A stretch of 24,170 nt of DNA from Brevundimonas sp. UBA986. Its GTDB lineage: Bacteria > Pseudomonadota > Alphaproteobacteria > Caulobacterales > Caulobacteraceae. Positions within the stretch are counted from its first letter, which is position 1, and the number at the start of each line of letters is the position of its first letter. The position numbers were made by a program, and so were the translations under genes. This document shows, piece after piece, positions 7,252 through 12,949 of the stretch. The DNA lies in contig DBBK01000005.1 of the NCBI GenBank assembly GCA_002292165.1, forward strand, positions 956 to 25,125. The letters run 5' to 3'. A model generated the notes under the pieces. It was not told the DNA's origin, did no database searches, and saw nothing but the letters and a program-made list of their open reading frames with translations.

Positions 7252-9039
7252 ATGAAACAGTTCTTCCTGACGATGGGCGGCGTGTTCGCCGGATTGCTGC
7301 TGTTCTTCATTGTCCTGCCCTTCGTCCTGATCACGGCCCTGGTCGGCATCGCCTCCAGTTCTTCCAAGCCCACGACCGCCGCCAACTCCGTGCTGGAGCT
7401 GGACCTGCGCGACGGGATTTCGGACCAGCCGTCGTCCAGCCCGTTCGCGGCCTTCGGCGGCTCTGGCCTGTCGGTGGTCAAGGTGGTCGACACCCTGGCC
7501 CAGGCGGAGAAGGACGAGCACGTCAAGGTTCTGCTGCTGCGCCTGCCCGAAGGCGGCGTGACCCCGGCCTCGGCCGATGAGATCCGTCAGGCGGTCCGCC
7601 GCTTCCGCGCCTCGGGCAAGCCGGTCATCGCCCATTCGCAAGGCTTCCAGCCCGTCGGGACCGTGATCGACAGCTATATGATCGGCGCCTCGGCTTCCGA
7701 GCTGTGGATGCAGAACACCGCCAACTTCCAGGTGACGGGCTTCTCGTCGAGCGAGGTCTTCCTGGGGCGGGCCTTCGAGAAATACGGCGTCCGCGCCGAT
7801 TTCGAGCAGCGCTACGAGTACAAGAACGCCGTCAACGAATACACCCAGTCCGACTTCACCGGCCCGCACCGCGAGGCGATGACGGCCTGGATGACCTCCA
7901 TCTATGAGAACGCGCTGGGCAATGCCGCCTCGGACCGCAAGGTCGCCCCGGCGGCGCTCAAGGCCGCCATCGAGGCCGGCCCCTATTCGGCCCAACAGGC
8001 CCTGGCCCTGAAGCTGATCGACAAGATCGGCCAGGTCGAGGAGGCCGAGGCCGAGGCCAAGCGCCGCGCCGGCTCCGACGCCGAGATCATCGCCTTCGGC
8101 GACTATGCCTCGTCCCAGGGCGAACGTTCGGGCTCGGGCAAGGACGCCATCGCCATCGTCGGCGCCGAGGGCGACATCGTCACCGGCCGGGGCGGCGGCG
8201 GCGGTTTCGGCGGCGGCTCGTCCATCCACTCCGACGATACGGCCAAGGCCATCTATGACGCCATTGAGGACAAGGACGTGAAGGCCATCGTCTTCCGCGT
8301 CTCCTCGCCCGGCGGCTCGCCCGAGGCGTCCGAACAGATCCTGGCCGCCGTGCGCGCGGCCAAGGCGGCCGGCAAGCCGGTGGTCGTCTCCATGGGCTCC
8401 TACGCCGCCTCCGGCGGCTACTGGATCAGCTCCGAGGCCGACTGGATCGTGGCCCAGCCCTCGACCCTGACCGGCTCGATCGGCGTCTTCGGCGGCAAGT
8501 TCGTCCTGGCCCCGGCGCTGGCCCGCTTCGGCGTCGACATGCGCGGCATTTCGGTGGGCGGCGACTATTCCGACGCCTTCTCCCCGACCGAGCCCTTCAC
8601 GGCCAGCCAGCGCGCCGCCTTCGCCGCCTCGATGGACAAGACCTATGGCGAGTTCGTCCAGCGGGTCTCGACCGGCCGCCGCCTGCCGATCGACCGGGTC
8701 CGCGAGATCGCGCGCGGCCGCGTGTGGACCGGCGCGCAAGGCAAGGAACTGGGTCTGGTCGACCAGCTGGGCGGTCTGACCGAAGCTATCGGCAAGGCGC
8801 GCGAACTGGCCAAGATCCCGGCCAGCCAGTCGGTCCGGTTCAAGCGCTATCCCAAGGCGGAATCGCCGTGGGAGGCCCTGTCCTCGGCCTTCGGCGTGTC
8901 CAGCGAGGCGGCCCACGCCCTGATCACGATCGGCGGGGTGATGTCCGACCCGCAGGTCCAGGCGACCGCCCGGATGGTCGAGGCCGACCGGATGCGCAGC
9001 CGCGGCGCCGTGGTCATGGCCGATACGCCGCTGAATTGA
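7252..9039 (+). CDS. sppA: Signal peptide peptidase SppA, 67K type
   Basis: This is a 595-residue membrane serine protease of family S49 that degrades cleaved signal peptides. A single N-terminal membrane anchor (about residues 8-34) is followed by two tandem ClpP-like domains, as in the long E. coli-type enzyme. The Ser/Lys dyad is split between them: general base K191 in the first half (YEYKNAVNEYTQSDF) and nucleophile S387 in the second half (GSYAASGGYWIS). The pattern SPGGSPEASEQI and the TLTGSIGVFGGKF block after the serine are also typical. A Gly-rich linker (GRGGGGGFGGGS, about residues 313-324) lies near the domain junction. A candidate promoter lies at 7179-7206 and a strong hairpin follows the stop. 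It is divergent from panD. Confidence 0.95.
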   Translation: MKQFFLTMGGVFAGLLLFFIVLPFVLITALVGIASSSSKPTTAANSVLELDLRDGISDQPSSSPFAAFGGSGLSVVKVVDTLAQAEKDEHVKVLLLRLPEGGVTPASADEIRQAVRRFRASGKPVIAHSQGFQPVGTVIDSYMIGASASELWMQNTANFQVTGFSSSEVFLGRAFEKYGVRADFEQRYEYKNAVNEYTQSDFTGPHREAMTAWMTSIYENALGNAASDRKVAPAALKAAIEAGPYSAQQALALKLIDKIGQVEEAEAEAKRRAGSDAEIIAFGDYASSQGERSGSGKDAIAIVGAEGDIVTGRGGGGGFGGGSSIHSDDTAKAIYDAIEDKDVKAIVFRVSSPGGSPEASEQILAAVRAAKAAGKPVVVSMGSYAASGGYWISSEADWIVAQPSTLTGSIGVFGGKFVLAPALARFGVDMRGISVGGDYSDAFSPTEPFTASQRAAFAASMDKTYGEFVQRVSTGRRLPIDRVREIARGRVWTGAQGKELGLVDQLGGLTEAIGKARELAKIPASQSVRFKRYPKAESPWEALSSAFGVSSEAAHALITIGGVMSDPQVQATARMVEADRMRSRGAVVMADTPLN

Positions 9040-9055
9040 TCGAAAACGGACGAAA

Positions 9056-9091
9056 GACCGGGCTTCACACCGGGCTGTGAAGCCCTTGGTC
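9056..9091 (+). terminator. Strong stem-loop after sppA
   Basis: A perfect 10-bp stem, GGGCTTCACA (9060-9069) with TGTGAAGCCC (9076-9085), closes a CCGGGC loop. It is extended by GACC/GGTC outside a 2-nt bulge. It lies 20 bp past the sppA stop. No clear T run follows, so it may be an atypical terminator or an mRNA-stabilising hairpin. Confidence 0.6.
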
Positions 9092-9163
9092 ATTGACGGT
9101 TCACCTCTATGGACCGACATTGGGGGCTCAGGCGTTCTCCGGGACGCCTCGAAAGGGATTCGA

Positions 9164-9481
9164 ATGACCCAGGACCGTTTCACCCCGCTCGGCTTCAACG
9201 CCCGTCGCCAGACGAGCGGCTGGCTCGCGCCGGTGATGTGGCTGGGCGGTCTGGTGGCGACGGTCGTCGCCCTGGCCGTCGGCGCGATCCTGGCCGTCTT
9301 CACCGCCGCCGCCGTGGCCGTTATCGCCGTGGTCGCCAGCGTCCTGGTCTTCTTCGCCGGCCTGGCCATGGGCGCGCGCCGCAAGATGACCGTCCGCGCC
9401 CGTCGCGGCGACGATGTGATCGAGGCCCGCAAGGTCGGCGACACCTGGGTCGCCTACGGCTGGGAACGCCAGGGCCACTAA
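9164..9481 (+). CDS. Small two-helix membrane protein of unknown function
   Basis: This is a 105-residue protein. ATG 9164 is chosen for the AAAGGGA ribosome site just upstream (near 9152-9158); the frame is open back to 9077 but overlaps the sppA terminator hairpin. A polar N-terminus (MTQDRFTPLGFNARRQ) leads into a roughly 50-residue hydrophobic block (about residues 20-70, two membrane helices rich in Ala and Val). It ends in a basic C-terminal domain of about 35 residues (ARRKMTVRARRGDDVIEARKVGDTWVAYGWERQGH). The family is not recognised. The gene is only 13 bp upstream of the amidase gene and probably shares its transcript, which hints at an envelope role but does not prove it. Confidence 0.72.
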   Translation: MTQDRFTPLGFNARRQTSGWLAPVMWLGGLVATVVALAVGAILAVFTAAAVAVIAVVASVLVFFAGLAMGARRKMTVRARRGDDVIEARKVGDTWVAYGWERQGH

Positions 9482-9494
9482 GGCTCCCGATTCC

Positions 9495-10259
9495 ATGCCC
9501 CTGAAATTCGAAGACGCGCCTTCGCCCAACTTCAATGAGCGGCGCGCCCCGCCGGACATCCTGGTCCTGCACTATACCGGAATGCCGACCGGCGAGGCCG
9601 CACTGGCGCGCCTGCGCGACCCGGCCGCCGAGGTCTCCGCCCACTATCTGGTCGAGGAGGACGGGCGGATTTTCTCACTCGTCCCCGAGGAACGCCGGGC
9701 CTGGCACGCGGGGCGCGGCGCCTGGCAGGGCGAGACCGACGTCAACGCCGCCTCCATCGGCATCGAGATCGTCAACCCGGGCCATGAGTTCGGCTATCGC
9801 GCCTTCCCGGAGGTCCAGATCGAGGCGGTCATCGCCCTGGTCGCCGACATCCGCTCGCGCTGGAGCATTCCCGACGCCCGCATCATCGCCCACTCCGACC
9901 TGGCGCCCGAGCGCAAGGAAGACCCCGGCGAGCTCTTCCCGTGGAAGCGGCTGGCCCAGTCCGGCCACGGCCTGTGGTTCGAACCGGCGCAGGAGCGGAT
10001 CGCGGCTCTGGGCGGCTTCCTTCAGGTCGGGGACGAGGGGATAGGGGTGGTGGTGCTGCGCGCCGGCCTGCACCGGCTGGGTTACGCCCTTCAGCCGGGC
10101 GGAACCTATGACGCCGAGACGGCCGCGACGGTGAAGGCCTTCCAGCGCCACTGGCGTCAGGACCGCGTCGACGGCGTCGCCGACGGCGAAACCCGCGCCA
10201 CCCTGATGGGGGTGCTGCAACTGGCCACGGCCGAGAGCGTCACGGGCGTTCTGAATTGA
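9495..10259 (+). CDS. N-acetylmuramoyl-L-alanine amidase (AmpD-like, Amidase_2 plus peptidoglycan-binding domain)
   Basis: This is a 254-residue amidase that should cut the bond between N-acetylmuramic acid and the L-Ala of the stem peptide. The Amidase_2 fold spans about residues 15-155. Zinc ligands appear as H26 (LVLHYTGM), H133 (HSDLAPERKEDPG) and D143, with K141 and E91 (IGIEIVN) as the expected catalytic neighbours. A C-terminal peptidoglycan-binding domain (PG_binding_1, about residues 190-250) carries LHRLGYALQPGGTYDAETAATVKAFQRHW. This two-domain layout resembles E. coli AmiD more than AmpD. There is no obvious signal peptide on the chosen start, so a cytoplasmic muropeptide-recycling role is possible; location is unsure. 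Its stop codon overlaps the candidate -35 of rnpB. Confidence 0.92.
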   Translation: MPLKFEDAPSPNFNERRAPPDILVLHYTGMPTGEAALARLRDPAAEVSAHYLVEEDGRIFSLVPEERRAWHAGRGAWQGETDVNAASIGIEIVNPGHEFGYRAFPEVQIEAVIALVADIRSRWSIPDARIIAHSDLAPERKEDPGELFPWKRLAQSGHGLWFEPAQERIAALGGFLQVGDEGIGVVVLRAGLHRLGYALQPGGTYDAETAATVKAFQRHWRQDRVDGVADGETRATLMGVLQLATAESVTGVLN

Positions 10260-10284
10260 CGTCGCCCCACTAAACCCTCACTAA
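10256..10284 (+). promoter_or_regulatory. rnpB: Candidate rnpB promoter overlapping the amidase stop codon
   Basis: TTGACG (10256-10261) covers the TGA stop of the amidase gene. A 17-bp spacer leads to CACTAA (10279-10284), 7 bp before the predicted 5' end of RNase P RNA. The -35 matches well and the -10 is weak. Confidence 0.45.
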
Positions 10285-10291
10285 CGCCGCC

Positions 10292-10665
10292 GTCAGACGG
10301 CCGGGCGGTCGCGGCGGGGCTTGCCTCGTCGAGGAAAGTCCGGGCTCCACGGTGAAAAGGCGGCGGGTAACGCCCGCCCGGGGCGACCCGAGGGATAGCG
10401 CCACAGAAAGCAAACCGCCTGCGTCGCGACGCAGGGAAGGGTGAAAGGGTGGGGTAAGAGCCCACCGCGGGACTGGCAACAGGACCGGCATGGCAAGCCC
10501 CGCCTGGAGCAAGACCGAATAGGGATGTCGCGCGGTTTCGGCCGCAGGGTCACCGCCCGAGGCATCCGGGTAGGTCGCGAGAACCGCTCCAGCAATGGAC
10601 GGTCCAGAGGAATGATCGTCGCTGTCTTCGGACGGAACAGAACCCGGCTTACAGGCCGTCTGACT
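10292..10665 (+). ncRNA. rnpB: RNase P RNA (class A)
   Basis: This is the catalytic RNA that trims the 5' leaders of tRNA precursors. The 5' and 3' ends pair as helix P1: GTCAGACGG (10292-10300) with CCGTCTGAC (10656-10664). The universally conserved 5' block GAGGAAAGTCCGGGCTCC is at 10331-10348, and its 3' partner ACAGAACCCGGCTTACA is at 10637-10653. Other type-A landmarks are GCCACAGAAA near 10399 and GGTAAGAGCCCACCG near 10452. The length of about 374 nt is normal. Ends are set by the P1 helix and may be off by a few bases. Open frames on either strand here are coincidental. Confidence 0.95.
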
Positions 10666-10671
10666 TTATTT

Positions 10672-10741
10672 CTGGCCTACCGCCTGTCGGCTACTTGAGG
10701 CCAGGGTTATGGCTTGGCGCCTGTCGTCTACTCGAGACCAG
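10672..10741 (+). repeat. Two-copy 37-bp-period repeat downstream of rnpB, first copy forms a hairpin
   Basis: A 23-nt core at 10682-10704 recurs at 10719-10741 with 20 of 23 matches; both contain GCCTGTCG, CTACT and CCAG. Similarity extends weakly about 9 nt upstream of each core. The first copy is closed by CTGGCCT (10672-10678) and AGGCCAG (10698-10704), a perfect 7-bp stem that could help end or protect the rnpB transcript. Confidence 0.55.
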
Positions 10742-11010
10742 CAGGCCTTAACCTTTGCCGTTCGTCGAAGCCTGGTTGGCCGACGATCCACATCTAACTT
10801 TGGCATGACCAGCGCGAGCATTCGCCTCGGCGGGTCCGCGCGCCCCGGTTGTCGGGGTTCCGCGACGGCGCCCGAACGGATGGATTGATTTTCCTCGTTA
10901 ATCCTTGGGAGAGGCGGAGCGGTCAGACTGTCCGGCGGATCGGCGTTGCTGATAACGTTCTATGTATGTTCTTAGGTATCATTACGCGACTTCAGGAACA
11001 CAGTCGGAAC

Positions 11011-11018
11011 ATGGTTAA
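11011..11018 (-). promoter_or_regulatory. CtrA-type half site (TTAACCAT on the minus strand)
   Basis: ATGGTTAA on the plus strand reads TTAACCAT on the minus strand, an octamer associated with CtrA-regulated promoters in Caulobacter. It lies 15 bp before the TGGG boxes. The full TTAA-N7-TTAA site is not present, so this is tentative. Confidence 0.25.
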
Positions 11019-11032
11019 AAAGTGCCTTCCAA

Positions 11033-11067
11033 TCCCATTGAGGCCCATCTGATCCCATGTTATCCCA
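11033..11067 (-). promoter_or_regulatory. MraZ box array: four TGGG motifs at 10-bp period
   Basis: CCCA occurs on the plus strand at 11034, 11044, 11054 and 11064, exactly 10 bp apart. On the minus strand this reads TGGGA, TGGGA, TGGGC, TGGGA with 5-nt spacers. E. coli MraZ is known to bind TGGGN direct repeats with 5-nt spacers in the promoter of its own operon, so the match in sequence, spacing and position is close. The array overlaps a candidate promoter at 11038-11066, as expected for autorepression. Confidence 0.8.
11038..11066 (+). promoter_or_regulatory. Candidate dcw cluster promoter within the MraZ boxes
   Basis: TTGAGG (11038-11043), a 17-bp spacer and TATCCC (11061-11066) make a possible -35/-10 pair. 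The implied start near 11073 gives an mraZ leader of about 85 nt. The -10 is weak, and an upstream AT-rich stretch near 10946-10992 is an alternative promoter location. Confidence 0.4.
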
Positions 11068-11128
11068 GTTTAGTGAGCCCGGGGGTGATCGCGCCCGGCT
11101 CTCGGGTGGCTGGATGATTTGCGAGGGG

Positions 11129-11155
11129 CGGGCCTAGGAGCCCGATGGGATCAGA
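11129..11155 (+). promoter_or_regulatory. mraZ leader hairpin with ribosome-site loop and inverted fifth MraZ-type box
   Basis: CGGGC (11129-11133) pairs with GCCCG (11140-11144), leaving CTAGGA in the loop and so exposing a Shine-Dalgarno-like AGGAG (11136-11140). Directly after it, ATGGGATCAGA (11145-11155) is the exact inverse of 11048-11058 inside the box array. The ATG at 11145 is out of frame with mraZ and would give a 10-codon peptide ending at TGA 11175-11177. Confidence 0.4.
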
Positions 11156-11157
11156 GC

Positions 11158-11592
11158 GTGTTTCTCGGAACCTATGAGAAGCAGCTGGACGGCAAGCGCC
11201 GCCTCCTGATCCCTCAGGAGTTCCGCACCGCCGACAACGGCGCCGAGCACGGCGTCTTCTGCTTCTTCTCCATGACCGACGACTGTCTGGAAGCCGGCGG
11301 CGATCCGCTGATGGGCGACTACATCGACCGCATCGAGGCCCTGCCGTTCGGCAGCGACAAGCGCACGGCTCTGGAAGAGACCTTCTATGCGGGTCAGCGC
11401 CCGCTCTCCTACGACGGCGGCGGCCGCATCACCCTGCCGGAGAGCCTGTGCGAAGAGGCCGGGCTGACCGACGAGGTCGTCATCCTGGGTATGGGGCGGC
11501 GCTTCCGCATCTGGGACAAGGCGAAGTGGGAGGCCCGCAAGCCGGGCAGCCGCAAGCTGGCGGCCGACGCCATGTCAGGGGAGGGCGCATGA
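11158..11592 (+). CDS. mraZ: Transcriptional regulator MraZ
   Basis: MraZ is a ring-forming DNA-binding protein that represses the dcw cluster it heads. The GTG start at 11158 gives a 144-residue product opening VFLGTYEKQLDGKRRLLIPQEFR, which matches where family members begin; an upstream in-frame TTG at 11119 would add 13 unlike residues. Two SpoVT/AbrB-type repeats are visible, with the characteristic LDGKRRLLIP (residues 9-18) and YDGGGRITLPESL (about residues 84-96). Ribosome access is unusual: AGGAG at 11136-11140 is 17 nt away, while the nearer GGGA (11147-11150) is weak. Its last codon overlaps rsmH by ATGA. Four TGGG boxes upstream point to autoregulation. Confidence 0.93.
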   Translation: MFLGTYEKQLDGKRRLLIPQEFRTADNGAEHGVFCFFSMTDDCLEAGGDPLMGDYIDRIEALPFGSDKRTALEETFYAGQRPLSYDGGGRITLPESLCEEAGLTDEVVILGMGRRFRIWDKAKWEARKPGSRKLAADAMSGEGA

Positions 11593-12542
11593 CCGCGTCT
11601 CCTCACGCGCCCGTCCTGATCGCCGAGGTGATCGAGGCCCTGTCGCCCAAGGCGGGCGAGACGATGATCGACGCCACCTTCGGCGCCGGCGGCTATACCC
11701 GCGCCATCCTGTCGACGGGCGCGCAGGTCATCGCCCTGGATCGCGATCCGACGGTCCAGCCGCACGCCGATGCGGTGGCGAAGGATTTTCCCGGCCAGTT
11801 CACTCTCGTCCGCACCCCCTTCTCCGGTCTGGCCGAGGCCTTCGAAGGTAGCGGCAAGGCGCGGCTGGACGGCGTCGTGTTCGACATCGGGGTGTCCTCA
11901 ATGCAGCTGGATCAGGCCGAGCGCGGCTTCTCCTTCATGCGCGACGGACCGCTCGACATGCGGATGTCCGATCAGGGGCTGACCGCCGCCGACATCGTCA
12001 ACACCTATGAGCACGGGCCGCTGGCCCATCTGATCAAGCTGTACGGCGAAGAGCGTCAATCCGGGCGGATCGCCACGGCCATCCTGCGCCGCCGCCAGAG
12101 CCAGGCCTTCACCCGCACGCTCGACCTCGCGGAGGTCGTCGAAAAGGCGCTGGGCGGCCGTCGCGGCGCCCCGACCCATCCGGCGACCCGGACCTTCCAG
12201 GCCCTGCGTATCGCGGTCAATGACGAGTTGGGCGAGCTTGAAGCCGGTCTCGCCGCCGCCGAAGCCAGCCTGTCGCCGGGCGGCCGTCTGGCAGTCGTGA
12301 CCTTCCACTCGCTGGAAGACCGGATCGTGAAGGCCTTCTTCACCGAACGCAGCGGCAATGCGCCGGGCGGCTCGCGCCACGCGCCCGTCGCCGTCGAGAC
12401 TCGCAAGCCCAGCTTCACCCTGTTGTTCAAGGGCGCGCGCGAGGCGGGCGAGGAAGAGCTGGCGGCCAATCCGCGCGCACGGTCGGCCCGGCTGCGCGCC
12501 GGCGTCCGCACCGACGCCCCCGTCTGGAGGGCCGCCGCATGA
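11589..12542 (+). CDS. rsmH: 16S rRNA (cytosine(1402)-N4)-methyltransferase
   Basis: RsmH (formerly MraW) uses S-adenosylmethionine to methylate N4 of C1402 in the 16S rRNA decoding centre. The 317-residue product is of normal length. The cofactor-binding motif is DATFGAGGYTRAIL near residue 32, followed by VIALDRDP. Family blocks DIGVSSMQLDQAERGFSF and RDGPLDMRM are present, as are HPATRTFQALRIAVNDEL and TFHSLEDRIVK towards the C-terminus. ATG 11589 is chosen because it overlaps the mraZ stop as ATGA and gives the usual start near the HAPVLIAEVIEAL block. The gene in turn overlaps ftsL by 4 bp, so translation of the three genes is likely coupled. Confidence 0.97.
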   Translation: MTASPHAPVLIAEVIEALSPKAGETMIDATFGAGGYTRAILSTGAQVIALDRDPTVQPHADAVAKDFPGQFTLVRTPFSGLAEAFEGSGKARLDGVVFDIGVSSMQLDQAERGFSFMRDGPLDMRMSDQGLTAADIVNTYEHGPLAHLIKLYGEERQSGRIATAILRRRQSQAFTRTLDLAEVVEKALGGRRGAPTHPATRTFQALRIAVNDELGELEAGLAAAEASLSPGGRLAVVTFHSLEDRIVKAFFTERSGNAPGGSRHAPVAVETRKPSFTLLFKGAREAGEEELAANPRARSARLRAGVRTDAPVWRAAA

Positions 12543-12949
12543 ACGCCTCCCTGATGCTCAAGCGGCTGTTCGACTGGAGGGTGCGTGGCGTCCGCTGGGT
12601 CGAGATCATCGGCGTGGTGCTGGTCGCGGCCATGATCTTCTCGGTCTATATCGCCAAGACCGCGGCGGCGCGCGAGAGCGGCCGCATCGACGAACTGAAC
12701 CGCGACATCGCCGAGAACCGTCAGCGCGTGCGTCTGCTGCGCGCCGAGATCTCGCGTCTGGAGCAGCCCAGCCGGCTGGAAGCCCTGTCGCGCGAGGCCG
12801 GCCTGGCCCCCGTCGATGTGCGGCGTCAGGCGACCGAGACCGAACTGCCCGAACTCAAGCCGACCCACGCGCCGGCGCATGCCCCGACCCCGGCGCCCGC
12901 CGCGGCGCCCGCGCCCGAGGCTCCCAGGACGCCGGGAGAGCCGCTGTGA
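12539..12949 (+). CDS. ftsL: Cell division protein FtsL
   Basis: FtsL is a small bitopic divisome protein that, with FtsB and FtsQ, activates FtsW-FtsI. This 136-residue protein is assigned from position plus layout: a short cytoplasmic start (about residues 1-20), one membrane helix (about 21-40, EIIGVVLVAAMIFSVYIAK), and a periplasmic coiled coil (about 45-80) with the heptad-like run RIDELNRDIAENRQRVRLLR. A segment LEALSREAGLAPVD follows that resembles the FtsL/DivIC C-terminus. The last 30 or so residues are a Pro/Ala-rich low-complexity tail made of repeated AP and HAP units. Both ends overlap neighbours: ATGA with rsmH, and GTGA with ftsI. Confidence 0.9.
   Translation: MNASLMLKRLFDWRVRGVRWVEIIGVVLVAAMIFSVYIAKTAAARESGRIDELNRDIAENRQRVRLLRAEISRLEQPSRLEALSREAGLAPVDVRRQATETELPELKPTHAPAHAPTPAPAAAPAPEAPRTPGEPL

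Larger units (their letters stand above)
10665..11157. other. 493-bp intergenic region between rnpB and mraZ
   Basis: No gene is supported here. In order it holds a 37-bp-period repeat with a hairpin (10672-10741), then a small CCCCG-GTTGT-CGGGG hairpin (10843-10857). An AT-rich stretch (10946-10992) may contain a promoter. A TTAACCAT-type octamer on the minus strand follows (11011-11018), then the MraZ-type box array (11033-11067) and a structured mraZ leader. A short frame at 10849-11052 lacks a good start, a ribosome site and any recognised homology. Confidence 0.6.

Noticed and set aside
7210..9444. Long minus-strand frame opposite sppA
   Set aside because: Shadow of sppA and of the small membrane protein; the composition is not protein-like.
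10157..10698. Several short frames on both strands over the rnpB region
   Set aside because: The sequence is RNase P RNA with conserved blocks and a matching P1 helix; the frames have no ribosome sites or homology.
10843..10857. CCCCG-GTTGT-CGGGG hairpin as an intrinsic terminator
   Set aside because: Only 5 bp, no T run, and about 180 nt from the rnpB end; insufficient support.
10849..11052. 67-codon frame in the rnpB-mraZ gap
   Set aside because: It has a non-ATG start inside a hairpin loop, no ribosome site and a composition unlike neighbouring genes, and it overlaps the likely regulatory region.
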